From the NCBI GenBank assembly GCA_947475095.1, contig CANJLG010000019.1, positions 1 to 47,892 of the forward strand: a DNA stretch of 47,892 bases, written 5' to 3'. The DNA comes from Flavobacteriales bacterium. GTDB lineage: Bacteria > Bacteroidota > Bacteroidia > Flavobacteriales_D > Crocinitomicaceae. Positions 36,713 to 44,717 of this stretch are shown here, one piece after another. Within the stretch, counting starts at the first letter, position 1. Each line of letters starts with the position of its first letter. The translations under genes were made by a program, and so were the position numbers. Below the pieces are notes generated by a model. That model did not search any database. It saw only the letters and a list, made by a program, of their open reading frames with translations, and was not told the origin of the DNA.

Positions 36713-39373
36713 TTAGATCTTAACGAAACTAGCACTCCATTGAGTACTACCATTCCTTACTTGAACGATATAAAATCCAGGTTTCAGCGAGGTAGTATTT
36801 ATAGTAGTTTCTTGTTCGATCATTATTTCCTCAAGGTGAACTCTTCCGCTCAAATCCGTTAAAATAACTTGCTTTGTTTCATTCATCGATTTTGCTAATT
36901 TAATGGTTAAATCAGCGCTAGTAGGATTAGGAAAAATAACCAAGTCATCTTTTTGTTCAACTACTACTATTTGAGAAAGCGAGGAATCCAAATGAATTGT
37001 GGTGGCCGTATTCGTTCGAATAGGGTCGTTAAAATCAAAGTAAATATCTACAAAGTTGTTGATTTCTGTCAGAAAAGGCAACGATGCAGGATGTCTCAAC
37101 CTAAATTTCACAAAACCATTCGAGCCAACCTGGTTGGTGCTACTATCTGGCAACATGATTTGATTAAAGCGTAAGGTCATTATTTGCCCATCAAAGTTAA
37201 CTTCAAGCGCTTGATGACTCATTGCTATAACTTCAAATGAACCTAAATCTAAAAAGGATGAAAGTGTATCAATAATAACGACATTGTATGCGGTATCGTT
37301 TCCAACATTTTGGAAATGAACGGTATATTCTAACCAATCAGCGGTCGACACATTGTAAAGAGTATCTTTATCAACCAACTTAATGTTTGGATCGTAAGGA
37401 CCAACAACCTGAATTTGATTAACAGAAACATTATCGTTCGCAGTTAAATCACCCAAAATAGGGGTAATTTGAACCTGAGATGCAAGAGGAAATCCTATAG
37501 AAGTTCCAACAGGAATGTTAAATTGAACGTACACATCGCCTTGCTGTCCTGGTTGTAAAATACCTAATTGCCACTCCACATTGTTTGCGATTTGAAGAGT
37601 TGGCGATGGTGATGCAGATAAAAAGTTAATACCCGCAGGAGGCGTGAACAAAACTGTCGCATTTTGAGCCACAGTTCCGACATTTTTGTAGGATAACATG
37701 TAAGCTAGAACGTATCCTGCTTTCGGAGCCGTAATTGGAGTAAGCGTAACACGTAAATCGGGCATATTTGGGATTGGAATGAGTCCAAAATGATTGAGTG
37801 AATCAACATTGCCTAAGCCGACAAATGTTGCATTTTGAGTAGAAGGGGTGCTAAGCGAGTGATACAAGGGTATATTTGGAATATTCACCGCATAAGTTCC
37901 AGAATTTGCATATACTTCATAATGTCCATTATTTGCAGAAAGTGATTGAAATGAACCATTCGTTAGTTGAAGTAAAACATTTGGTAAACCTACTTCAGCA
38001 ACATCCATTAAGGCATTGTTATTTACATCTTGAAATACTTTTCCTGAAATAGCATTCGAATTTCCGGCTATTTTTACTAAAAAGGATTCGGAAACAAAAG
38101 AGGATAATCCTGCCATGTTCATATTGCCAAAGGCAGAACCGGATAAATAAATACCATTACCAGAAAATGTTAGTGAACTAGCAATAACAGATGAAGCAGA
38201 AGACGAACCAGAAATAACAGTAGTAACTTGACCGCTTGAGTCAATTTCGGCTAAATATGCCCTGAAATTACCCCCGCCTGTTAATGGCACAGTTCCGAAA
38301 GTGATATTTCCAGTATAAACGCCTGTCATCAATAACTCATTATTACTTTTACATTTCAAATCATAACCCTGATCATTTCCGTTACCGCCAAAGGATTTTG
38401 CCCATGAATACGTTCCATTATTATTTATCTTAACTAGGAGTGCGTTATCATTTGCGCCATTCACTAAAGAAATTGGGCCAAAACTCGCTTGAGAATCGAA
38501 ATTTCCTGTGAAATAAATACTTCCTGTTGAGTCGGCAGATAGACCATAAATCTCACCGTTAAATTGGGAGAGCGAATTAGACTGAAAAATACCCATTGCA
38601 TCGAATTTGGCGATAAAATGATTCTGTCCATTCATTGACTGCGCTGATCCATTGAATCCGATGTTTGTGGAAGTCGAAAAACCACCTATGTAAATATTAC
38701 CGTTTACATCAACTGTATGTGTCCAAATAGAAACCCCTCCCGTAATACCAAAAGATTGGACTGGATTTCCAGTTAAATCTAATTCCAACAGAAACGCATG
38801 ACCATTACCACTAGAATTAATGTTTGCGCCAGGAAAAACGAAAGCTCCATTATAATTTCCCGAGAAAAACAAATGTCCATTTGAACCAATACACAAGTCC
38901 ATAGCGTAATCATTGGTAGTCCCTCCCCCTTTTTTAGCCATTAAAATCGCACCATTACTTGCATCTAATTTCACAATAAAAACATCTGATCCACCGCTCG
39001 ACACGAGTGTAAAAGCACCAACAGTCATTGTTTGTTGGAAGTGACCAACAACCCAGACAGCATTAACACCATCAAAAACAATTTTAGATGAATAATCACT
39101 CCCCGCACCTCCAAAATGATTCACCCATAACAACGCTCCATTAGAAGCATATTTTTGCACCACAACGTCTTGAAGACCATTGCTAGAAATAACAGAAGTG
39201 CCAATTTGATTATTAGTCCCAACAATTTGTCCGCAAGTATAGCTATCGTTAAAAGGATCAACCGCCACGTCTATACCCACACCAGGATTGGCAGCTATCC
39301 ATTCGCCAACCTGAGCATTAGCACCAATTATAGAAATTAAAAGAAAAAAGGAACTTAGTAGGTTTTTAATCAT
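36713..39373 (-). CDS. Large secreted SBBP beta-propeller / DUF7619 surface protein, type IX secreted
   Basis: This 886-residue protein has a signal peptide (ends I-G-A-N-A-Q). Residues of about 25-435 hold repeats of the SBBP type, each with a V-x-K-Y/F-x-x-x-G start and a W-A-K-S-F-G-G-x-G-N-D core. From about 441 (G-K-V-F-Q-D-V-N-N-N) comes a SdrD-B-like module. It is followed by a DUF11-like Ig region (about 540-650) and a DUF7619-type domain beginning P-Y-D-P-N-I-K (about 655-800, with Y-F-D-F-N-D-P-I-R-T-N). From about 805 (V-I-F-P-N-P-T) runs a type A sorting domain. The order is typical for cell-surface proteins of this phylum; the ligand is unknown. It faces the sialidase-like gene, with a 54-nt convergent gap. 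Confidence 0.88.
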   Translation of the reverse strand: MIKNLLSSFFLLISIIGANAQVGEWIAANPGVGIDVAVDPFNDSYTCGQIVGTNNQIGTSVISSNGLQDVVVQKYASNGALLWVNHFGGAGSDYSSKIVFDGVNAVWVVGHFQQTMTVGAFTLVSSGGSDVFIVKLDASNGAILMAKKGGGTTNDYAMDLCIGSNGHLFFSGNYNGAFVFPGANINSSGNGHAFLLELDLTGNPVQSFGITGGVSIWTHTVDVNGNIYIGGFSTSTNIGFNGSAQSMNGQNHFIAKFDAMGIFQSNSLSQFNGEIYGLSADSTGSIYFTGNFDSQASFGPISLVNGANDNALLVKINNNGTYSWAKSFGGNGNDQGYDLKCKSNNELLMTGVYTGNITFGTVPLTGGGNFRAYLAEIDSSGQVTTVISGSSSASSVIASSLTFSGNGIYLSGSAFGNMNMAGLSSFVSESFLVKIAGNSNAISGKVFQDVNNNALMDVAEVGLPNVLLQLTNGSFQSLSANNGHYEVYANSGTYAVNIPNIPLYHSLSTPSTQNATFVGLGNVDSLNHFGLIPIPNMPDLRVTLTPITAPKAGYVLAYMLSYKNVGTVAQNATVLFTPPAGINFLSASPSPTLQIANNVEWQLGILQPGQQGDVYVQFNIPVGTSIGFPLASQVQITPILGDLTANDNVSVNQIQVVGPYDPNIKLVDKDTLYNVSTADWLEYTVHFQNVGNDTAYNVVIIDTLSSFLDLGSFEVIAMSHQALEVNFDGQIMTLRFNQIMLPDSSTNQVGSNGFVKFRLRHPASLPFLTEINNFVDIYFDFNDPIRTNTATTIHLDSSLSQIVVVEQKDDLVIFPNPTSADLTIKLAKSMNETKQVILTDLSGRVHLEEIMIEQETTINTTSLKPGFYIVQVRNGSTQWSASFVKI

Positions 39374-39417
39374 TGATTTAATTTTAATGTAAATCTAACT
39401 AAAACTTGAAGGTTAAC

Positions 39418-39425
39418 CAAACTTA
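39418..39425 (-). promoter_or_regulatory. Candidate -7 element TAAGTTTG for the SBBP gene
   Basis: This is an exact TAnnTTTG match on the minus strand, 44 nt before the ATG at 39373. Confidence 0.45.
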
Positions 39426-39445
39426 TGTATAATCCCACCTACTCT

Positions 39446-40081
39446 TTATTCAGGACACATTTTATTGTAATCTTCTACCGCTTCTTCAAATGTACAGGAT
39501 TGATATTTTGGGTTTGAGAAGTATTCTGTTTTATAAGGTTCGCATTCAAACATATATTCTCTAATTGCCTTTAATGCTTTAATTCCTTTCAGTCCTGAAA
39601 CTTCATAAACAGTACCATTCGGTAATTTTACGTGTCGCATGTATAATCCTTCAGTGGTTTCTTTCATTGCACCTTGGCTGTTGTACGATCCATCAAAATT
39701 CTCTTTTAATTTAAAACTAGTCGTGACATCATCAAAGACATCCACCGTAATTTTTCCTTTGACCATTCTTTTTCCATACCTGTAATACCCATCGGATTTA
39801 TTAAGATTTAAAGGCATCCTTAAATACAAAGCGCCATCTTGACATAGCTGTTGAATGCCAGGAATATCTTGTTTCTTTAAGCGGATTATTTCATTTTGAT
39901 TGTTGACATATTCAAAATCAATCATTTTTCCTTGTGCATTGGTATCAAAAAAATTAATTTGACGACAAGCAATTGAATCTTTACTAAGCGTGATAAAATA
40001 ATTCTGAGAAAAACAATCAGAACTGCTTAAGCCGATGAACAATAAAAATGAAGAAGCGATAGGTAATAAAGTAAATTTCAT
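39446..40081 (-). CDS. Exported protein of unknown function
   Basis: The protein has 211 residues with a signal peptide (1 to about 25, ending S-D-C-F-S-Q). The mature part is mixed alpha/beta, contains five cysteines and ends F-E-E-A-V-E-D-Y-N-K-M-C-P-E. Mid-protein, K-I-T-V-D-V-F-D-D-V and M-R-H-V-K-L-P-N-G-T are suggestive of a beta sheet but match no family I know. It lies 44 nt downstream of the SPOR-like lipoprotein on the same strand, so the pair may be one transcript. The gene ends 72 nt before the SBBP start. Confidence 0.7.
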   Translation of the reverse strand: MKFTLLPIASSFLLFIGLSSSDCFSQNYFITLSKDSIACRQINFFDTNAQGKMIDFEYVNNQNEIIRLKKQDIPGIQQLCQDGALYLRMPLNLNKSDGYYRYGKRMVKGKITVDVFDDVTTSFKLKENFDGSYNSQGAMKETTEGLYMRHVKLPNGTVYEVSGLKGIKALKAIREYMFECEPYKTEYFSNPKYQSCTFEEAVEDYNKMCPE

Positions 40082-40125
40082 TTTTTAAACAGCTTGACAA
40101 ATGGTTTTTTTACTTGATATAAAAT

Positions 40126-40695
40126 CTATTGTTTTGATACTGTTACTTTACCAATGCCATTTATCTGAACCCTTCTATTGCCCTGCGAGACAAATAAACC
40201 ATATGCTTCAGGGTGCATCTGCCGATAATCTTCAGTAGCCACTTCACATTCATACTGCGAAAAAAATGGGCCGATATAAACAGAATAATATTGAGCACCA
40301 CTCAAGGAATTATAATCAGGTATCCATAAATAATCTGAATCATATCCCATCGACCTTAATTCTTTAGCTTTTTTGGATGCTGCCCCTTCATTTTTAATGG
40401 CTGCAACATTAATAATATAAAAATCTGAACCGACTGATTGTATTTGCTTTTTCGCTGGAACAGATTCCTTCGGTAAAGGTTCTTGGGAAACTGCATCTAA
40501 ATTTTCTGATTTTTTTTGAGAAAGCTCTCTTTCTTTGAGATCGAGTTCTCTTTTTTTAAGGTCGATTTCTTTTTGACGAAGTTCTTGGTTATCAGCTGAT
40601 GGCTCTTTTGTCTTGCCATCAGAACAAGAAATGGAAATAAGAAGTGTAATTGCTATTATCGCATATGTGCTAAATAAAAAAATTGATTTTCTCAT
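40126..40695 (-). CDS. SPOR-like domain lipoprotein
   Basis: The N-terminus is hydrophobic and ends L-L-I-S-I-S-C, a weak lipobox, so a lipid anchor is likely but not certain. A short charged coiled coil with the repeat K-R-E-L-D-L-K-E-R-E-L (about residues 45-60) follows. The C-terminal 95 residues resemble a SPOR domain: Y-I-I-N-V-A-A-I-K near its start, a helix with K-K-A-K-E-L-R-S-M-G-Y, and Y-Y-S-V-Y-I-G-P-F near the end. SPOR domains bind denuded peptidoglycan glycan strands, often at division sites, and this assignment is inferred. The protein is 189 residues long. A 14-bp palindrome lies 62 nt upstream. Confidence 0.75.
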   Translation of the reverse strand: MRKSIFLFSTYAIIAITLLISISCSDGKTKEPSADNQELRQKEIDLKKRELDLKERELSQKKSENLDAVSQEPLPKESVPAKKQIQSVGSDFYIINVAAIKNEGAASKKAKELRSMGYDSDYLWIPDYNSLSGAQYYSVYIGPFFSQYECEVATEDYRQMHPEAYGLFVSQGNRRVQINGIGKVTVSKQ

Positions 40696-40756
40696 GGTTA
40701 AAAGGTATAAGTATTACATTATAATTAACAAGTTTTTCGTAAAACTACAATTTATT

Positions 40757-40770
40757 TAATTGCGCAATTA
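40757..40770. promoter_or_regulatory. Perfect 14-bp palindrome, possible operator
   Basis: TAATTGCGCAATTA is fully self-complementary. It lies between the divergent SPOR-like and GH1 genes, 61 nt before the former's start. The remainder of 40696-40989 (294 nt) is AT-rich; a loose inverted repeat (40781-40791 with 40817-40826) is the only other structure seen there. Confidence 0.4.
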
Positions 40771-40959
40771 CAAACTTTTACTTAAAAATAGACATGATTT
40801 CAAAAAAAATATGCTCCTATTTTAAGATTGAAAATTAAAAGAAGTAATAAATTCTTATCGCTCTTGTCATTTTGCGCTTATCTATTGGACTAAAAAGTGA
40901 TTCTAGTAAAAGATGAAGAAATTGAAATTCCAATTTCATTTCTCTTAACATTCTTTATT

Positions 40960-40967
40960 TACCTTTG
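40960..40967 (+). promoter_or_regulatory. Candidate -7 element TACCTTTG for the GH1 gene
   Basis: This is an exact TAnnTTTG match ending 22 nt before the ATG at 40990. Confidence 0.5.
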
Positions 40968-40989
40968 AAGTAAAGATAGTATTACAAAT

Positions 40990-42426
40990 ATGGAGCGACG
41001 AAAGGTTTTACGCTTATTTTTAGCTTCTTCGGCTGGCGCTGTCATCTCGCCTAATTTTGTTTTTGGGAAAATCCCTTTCCAGCAAAATATAGATTTCTCT
41101 CGATTTGATTTTGGTCCGGATTTTAAATGGGGAGTAGCCACTTCTGCTTTTCAAATCGAAGGAGCGCATGAACTCGACGGAAAATCGGCATCCATTTGGG
41201 ATACCTTTTCCCACGAGGAAGGCAAGATTAAAACAGGCGAAAATGGTGACGTGGCCTGTGATTTTTACCATTCGTATGAGCAAGATTTGGATCTGCTGAA
41301 ATCCTTAAACATGAGCGTTTTTCGTTTCAGTATTGCATGGTGTCGCGTGTTACCAAATGGAACTGGTGAGCCCAATCAAAAAGGAATTGATTTTTACCAT
41401 CGGGTAATCGATGCCTGCCTAGAAAGAGGTCTCGAACCATGGCTTACTTTATATCATTGGGATCTTCCTCAAGTACTTCAAGATCAGGGAGGATGGAAGA
41501 ATCGAGAATCCTTGACTTGGTTTAGTGAATATGCAGAATTGGTTAGCAAAAATTATGGCAATAAAGTAAAAAATTGGATGGTTTTTAATGAACCCTCAGC
41601 TTTTACGGCGCTAGGTTATCTGATTGGGTATCATGCCCCAGGTTTAAAAGGATTTAAGAATTTTTTACCGACCGTTCATCACGTATGCCTAGCGCAAGCG
41701 GAAGGCGGAAGAATTATCCGTAAAAATGTTCCTGCAGCTCAAATTGGTACCACTTTTTCGTGTGCGCATGTAGATTACTACAGCAGTGAAAAACACGATA
41801 AGAAATCAGCAGAACGCTGGGATGTATTGCTGAACCGCCTATTCATTGAACCCGCCTTGGGAATGGGCTACCCAACAGCTAGTTTTCCGATTTTAAAAAA
41901 ACTAGAAGCCTATATAAAACCAGGGGATTTGGAAAAATTAAGCTTTGATTTTGATTTTATCGGCATCCAAAATTATACACGCGAAGTAGTAAAAAAGATG
42001 GGCTTGATTCCGATCATGAAAGGATTGGAAATTAAACCCGAAAAACGAAATGTACAAGAAATTACAGCCATGGGTTGGGAAGTTTACCCGGAAGGAATGT
42101 ATCAAATCATCAAACAATTTGCCGCTTACCCCGGGGTTAAGAAAATCATAGTTACGGAAAATGGCTGTGCTTTTCCCGATGAAGTCATTTCAGGGAAAGT
42201 GAAGGACCTAAAACGCATCGACTATTATCAGCGTTACTTAAAGCAAGTATTACGGGCCAAACAAGAAGGCGTCAATATTGGAGGCTATTTCTGTTGGACT
42301 TTATTAGATAACTTTGAATGGAGCGAAGGATTTTCTCCTCGTTTTGGTTTGGTTCACGTAGATTTCAAAACACAAAAGCGCCTAATCAAAGACAGTGGGT
42401 ATTGGTTCCGAGATTTTTTAGGATAA
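40990..42426 (+). CDS. Exported GH1-family beta-glucosidase
   Basis: This retaining glycoside hydrolase of family 1 is likely to release glucose or galactose from beta-linked sugars. The acid/base glutamate is E201 in F-N-E-P, and the nucleophile is E390 in V-T-E-N-G. The N-terminal F-K-W-G-V-A-T-S-A-F-Q-I-E-G-A motif (46-60) and the W-S-E-G-F motif near the end line the sugar-binding site. Unusually for GH1, the protein starts with a twin-arginine-type signal (R3-R4-K-V-L-R-L-F-L, hydrophobic core to about 25), so it should act in the periplasm. It has 478 residues, including a catalytic domain of normal length. It is a single gene, with no sugar-uptake genes next to it. Confidence 0.93.
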   Translation: MERRKVLRLFLASSAGAVISPNFVFGKIPFQQNIDFSRFDFGPDFKWGVATSAFQIEGAHELDGKSASIWDTFSHEEGKIKTGENGDVACDFYHSYEQDLDLLKSLNMSVFRFSIAWCRVLPNGTGEPNQKGIDFYHRVIDACLERGLEPWLTLYHWDLPQVLQDQGGWKNRESLTWFSEYAELVSKNYGNKVKNWMVFNEPSAFTALGYLIGYHAPGLKGFKNFLPTVHHVCLAQAEGGRIIRKNVPAAQIGTTFSCAHVDYYSSEKHDKKSAERWDVLLNRLFIEPALGMGYPTASFPILKKLEAYIKPGDLEKLSFDFDFIGIQNYTREVVKKMGLIPIMKGLEIKPEKRNVQEITAMGWEVYPEGMYQIIKQFAAYPGVKKIIVTENGCAFPDEVISGKVKDLKRIDYYQRYLKQVLRAKQEGVNIGGYFCWTLLDNFEWSEGFSPRFGLVHVDFKTQKRLIKDSGYWFRDFLG

Positions 42427-42473
42427 TTACCATACGCTATCTATCCAACCATTTTAAATAGATAAAAAAATCA

Positions 42474-43139
42474 TTATATTTTTGTTGCCCTTGTCATTTC
42501 GCGTTTACCTGGAGGACCAGGAAGTATTTCAACTTGAAATCCTACCGCTTTTAAGTTACGCTTAAATTGACCTTGGGCACAATAGGTAACTAAAGCGCCT
42601 CCTGCGTTTAATGATTGGTACATTTTCTCTAAAATAGCGATGTCCCACATTTCTGATTGTACCCGAGGACCAAAAGCATCAAAATAGATGAGATCAACAT
42701 TTTCAACAGCTGCAAAATCTTGAATTTTAACCTCCCTTTTTTGAATCGAAAAATGAGTAGACAACTGATTATCCATTTCCCAATCACAACGAATCAGCGC
42801 ATCGTAAATCTTTTCGGCATTTTGGTCAATATGACGAGGGTAATCCAGTTTAAAACAAAGTTCGGGACTCAATGGCTTCGCTTCAATTCCTATATATTGA
42901 ATCCGTTGATTATTCATTTCAGCCCAACTAGCACTCAGTAAAGCGTTTAATCCTGTACCAAAGCCAACCTCGAGTATACGAATAGCTCCTTTTTTTTTAA
43001 CTAATTCAAGTCCGTTTTGAATGAATATATGGCGTGACTCCTGAACTGCACCATTGGATGAATGATAGGTTTCATTTAATTCAGGGAGAAAAATGGTTTT
43101 TGAACCGTCCCCTGTAACACGAATTTCGTGTGTATTCAT
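42474..43139 (-). CDS. mnmD: tRNA 5-methylaminomethyl-2-thiouridine methyltransferase (MnmD type)
   Basis: This SAM-dependent methyltransferase is related to the N-terminal domain of MnmC. It completes the mnm5s2U modification at the wobble base of some tRNAs. It begins with the family pattern of a short strand region and E-T-Y-H-S-S-N-G-A, has a SAM motif E-V-G-F-G-T-G-L-N (57-65), and a D-A-F-G-P-R motif (154-159) matching the family D-A-F-x-P motif. A stand-alone 221-residue form is expected where the FAD domain of MnmC is separate. It overlaps the upstream O-methyltransferase by 4 nt. Confidence 0.92.
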   Translation of the reverse strand: MNTHEIRVTGDGSKTIFLPELNETYHSSNGAVQESRHIFIQNGLELVKKKGAIRILEVGFGTGLNALLSASWAEMNNQRIQYIGIEAKPLSPELCFKLDYPRHIDQNAEKIYDALIRCDWEMDNQLSTHFSIQKREVKIQDFAAVENVDLIYFDAFGPRVQSEMWDIAILEKMYQSLNAGGALVTYCAQGQFKRNLKAVGFQVEILPGPPGKREMTRATKI

Positions 43140-43780
43140 TCCTTGATTTTTCGCGCTATCATTAATCCATCACGGATTGGGAATAAGACCTCCTCTACTC
43201 GATCATCTTGATGAACAAGTTGATTATATTCTCTTAGTAATGAGGTGTCTTTGTCCTGTTGGGACAGATCAATTACTTTTCCAGACCACAACACATTATC
43301 AGCGATGATGTACCCACCAACTTTTACCATTGGAAAAACCAAGTGATAATAGTTAATGTAATTATCCTTGTCTGCATCAATAAATACGATGTCCCACTTT
43401 TCATTTAAAGCAGGAATAAGTTCCATTGCATTTCCAACTAGGTAGTCAATTTGTTTCGCATAGGTAGATTCAGAAATATAACCTCGCACTCTTGCTGCTA
43501 ATTCTTCGTTGATATCAATCGTTACTAATTTTCCATTAGGCGTCAATCCTTCCGCTAAACAAAGTGCCGAATAACCAGTATAAGTGCCAATTTCCAAAAT
43601 TCTTTCAGGTCGAATCATTTTTGAAAACATACTCAATACGCGCCCTTGAAAATGACCACTCAACATTCGTGGCTGAAGTACTTCCAAATGCGTTTCACGG
43701 TTTATTTTATTTAACAAGTCACTTTCATTTGCGGTATGCTCGCAAACGTATTTATCCAAAAGGGGATCGATGAATTCCAT
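43136..43780 (-). CDS. SAM-dependent O-methyltransferase (COMT-like, PF01596)
   Basis: This 214-residue protein is a class I methyltransferase of the catechol/caffeoyl-CoA O-methyltransferase type. The SAM motif is E-I-G-T-Y-T-G-Y (63-70). The metal-binding region F-I-D-A-D-K-D-N-Y gives D135 and D137, and A-D-N-V-L-W-S-G supplies the asparagine ligand. The substrate cannot be told from sequence. It is the first gene of a two-gene unit with mnmD. Confidence 0.92.
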   Translation of the reverse strand: MEFIDPLLDKYVCEHTANESDLLNKINRETHLEVLQPRMLSGHFQGRVLSMFSKMIRPERILEIGTYTGYSALCLAEGLTPNGKLVTIDINEELAARVRGYISESTYAKQIDYLVGNAMELIPALNEKWDIVFIDADKDNYINYYHLVFPMVKVGGYIIADNVLWSGKVIDLSQQDKDTSLLREYNQLVHQDDRVEEVLFPIRDGLMIARKIKE

Positions 43781-43794
43781 GCCTAAATTTTATA

Positions 43795-43802
43795 CAAAAG
43801 TA
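43795..43802 (-). promoter_or_regulatory. Candidate -7 element TACTTTTG for the O-methyltransferase-mnmD pair
   Basis: This is an exact TAnnTTTG match on the minus strand, 14 nt before the ATG at 43780. Confidence 0.5.
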
Positions 43803-43820
43803 ATATAAGTAAGAATTAAC

Positions 43821-43910
43821 ATCACTTTTTTCGTTTCACAATGTGTTTCAATTTTAATAATGCAAAATTGAGTTCTATTGAAGTCTCCGTTTCATCGAAT
43901 TGAGTGTCAC
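43821..43910. repeat. 90-bp direct repeat, copy 1
   Basis: It is identical base for base to 44628-44717, 807 bp away. It contains the last 29 codons and the stop of the ORF6N gene, on the minus strand. Confidence 0.95.
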
Positions 43911-43962
43911 AATCAATAATATTTCGATGTAATTCAGTCCTCACATAAATCTTTTTTAGCAT
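43822..43962 (-). pseudogene. Remnant of an ORF6N-type gene (46-codon open frame)
   Basis: This is an intact open frame from ATG (43960-43962) to TGA (43822-43824) whose last 29 residues (D-T-Q-F-D-E to V-K-R-K-K) are the same as the end of the ORF6N protein at 44629. The 17 residues before that differ, ending N-I-I-D-C. They are weakly reminiscent of the V-I-L-D-C-D segment near the N-terminus of the intact protein, which could mean an internal deletion joined the two ends. It is more likely a leftover of an older copy than a working gene. Confidence 0.55.
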
Positions 43963-44050
43963 TCTTATTTCTTGAAATAGAAAATAATTAAAAATAGATT
44001 TATTTTGATTTGATAAATATTTTTAATAAATTTATATAAATAAAAATATT

Positions 44051-44626
44051 ATGAAAAAAATTATTGTCTATTTTATTATTTCCTTTGTAGTAGGCTTTTT
44101 AATAGTTTGGGGAGGAATGAAATGTTATAAAGAATATGTCAATTTTATAAATAAAGATAAAAATGAAGCTGAAATTTCAAAGAAAAGGGTTCAAGAATCC
44201 AAATCTGATTTCAATATCAGTGCACCTGAATTGAGAGTAGAGTATAACAATAACCAAGTTTCTGCTGATTTGAAAAATAAAGATAAGATTATTACAGTTG
44301 AAGGAAGGATTTTAGAAATTGCAAAATCTTCTGATGGTAAGCAATTAGAAATTCAACTAATTACTGAAAGTTATGGAAGAAACACTAGTGTTTATGGATC
44401 AAATGTTAGCTGCTTTTTTTCATTAGATAATCAAAATGCTATTTCAAATTTATCAAAATCTGATTTAGTAAGCATAAAAGGAATTTGTAAGGGGAAAGAA
44501 TATTCTCAGATTGAATTTAAATCCTGTATACTTGTCTCTTCGAAAAAATCTTTTTCATCAAATTACATGAAAAATATGGAGGAAGAAGTAAAATGGCAAT
44601 TAAGTTTACCTCTAACAAGCAATTAA
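44051..44626 (+). CDS. Membrane-anchored protein with tRNA_anti-like OB-fold domain
   Basis: An N-terminal membrane helix (about residues 4-24, M-K-K-I-I-V-Y-F-I-I-S-F) anchors the protein. After a charged linker with K-D-K-N-E-A-E, residues of about 57-165 resemble the tRNA_anti-like family (PF12869). This shows as S-A-P-E-L-R-V-E-Y-N-N-N, then K-I-I-T-V-E-G-R-I-L-E-I, an S-C-F-F-S-L strand and S-I-K-G-I-C-K-G followed by S-C-I-L-V. Such domains are OB-fold-like, and their ligands are mostly unknown. Its stop lies 2 nt from the end of the convergent ORF6N gene, and the 90-bp repeats bracket it. The upstream 140 nt are very AT-rich and the gene has a low GC look, which fits transfer. Confidence 0.78.
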   Translation: MKKIIVYFIISFVVGFLIVWGGMKCYKEYVNFINKDKNEAEISKKRVQESKSDFNISAPELRVEYNNNQVSADLKNKDKIITVEGRILEIAKSSDGKQLEIQLITESYGRNTSVYGSNVSCFFSLDNQNAISNLSKSDLVSIKGICKGKEYSQIEFKSCILVSSKKSFSSNYMKNMEEEVKWQLSLPLTSN

Positions 44627-44627
44627 A

Positions 44628-44717
44628 ATCACTTTTTTCGTTTCACAATGTGTTTCAATTTTAATAATGCAAAATTGAGTTCTATTGAAGTCTCCGTTTC
44701 ATCGAATTGAGTGTCAC
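44628..44717. repeat. 90-bp direct repeat, copy 2
   Basis: This copy is the natural 3' end of the ORF6N gene, including its stop. Copy 1 is at 43821-43910. Beyond both edges the sequences diverge, with only weak similarity on the side towards the gene body. Confidence 0.95.

Noticed and set aside
40781..40826. Inverted repeat CTTAAAAATAG/CTATTTTAAG
   Set aside because: The arms are short and AT-rich and differ by one base, so chance is a sufficient explanation.
42437..42470. Hairpin TATCTAT/ATAGATA between the GH1 and mnmD genes
   Set aside because: On the plus strand it is followed by A residues, and on the minus strand the T tract comes before the stem, so it is not a terminator for either gene.
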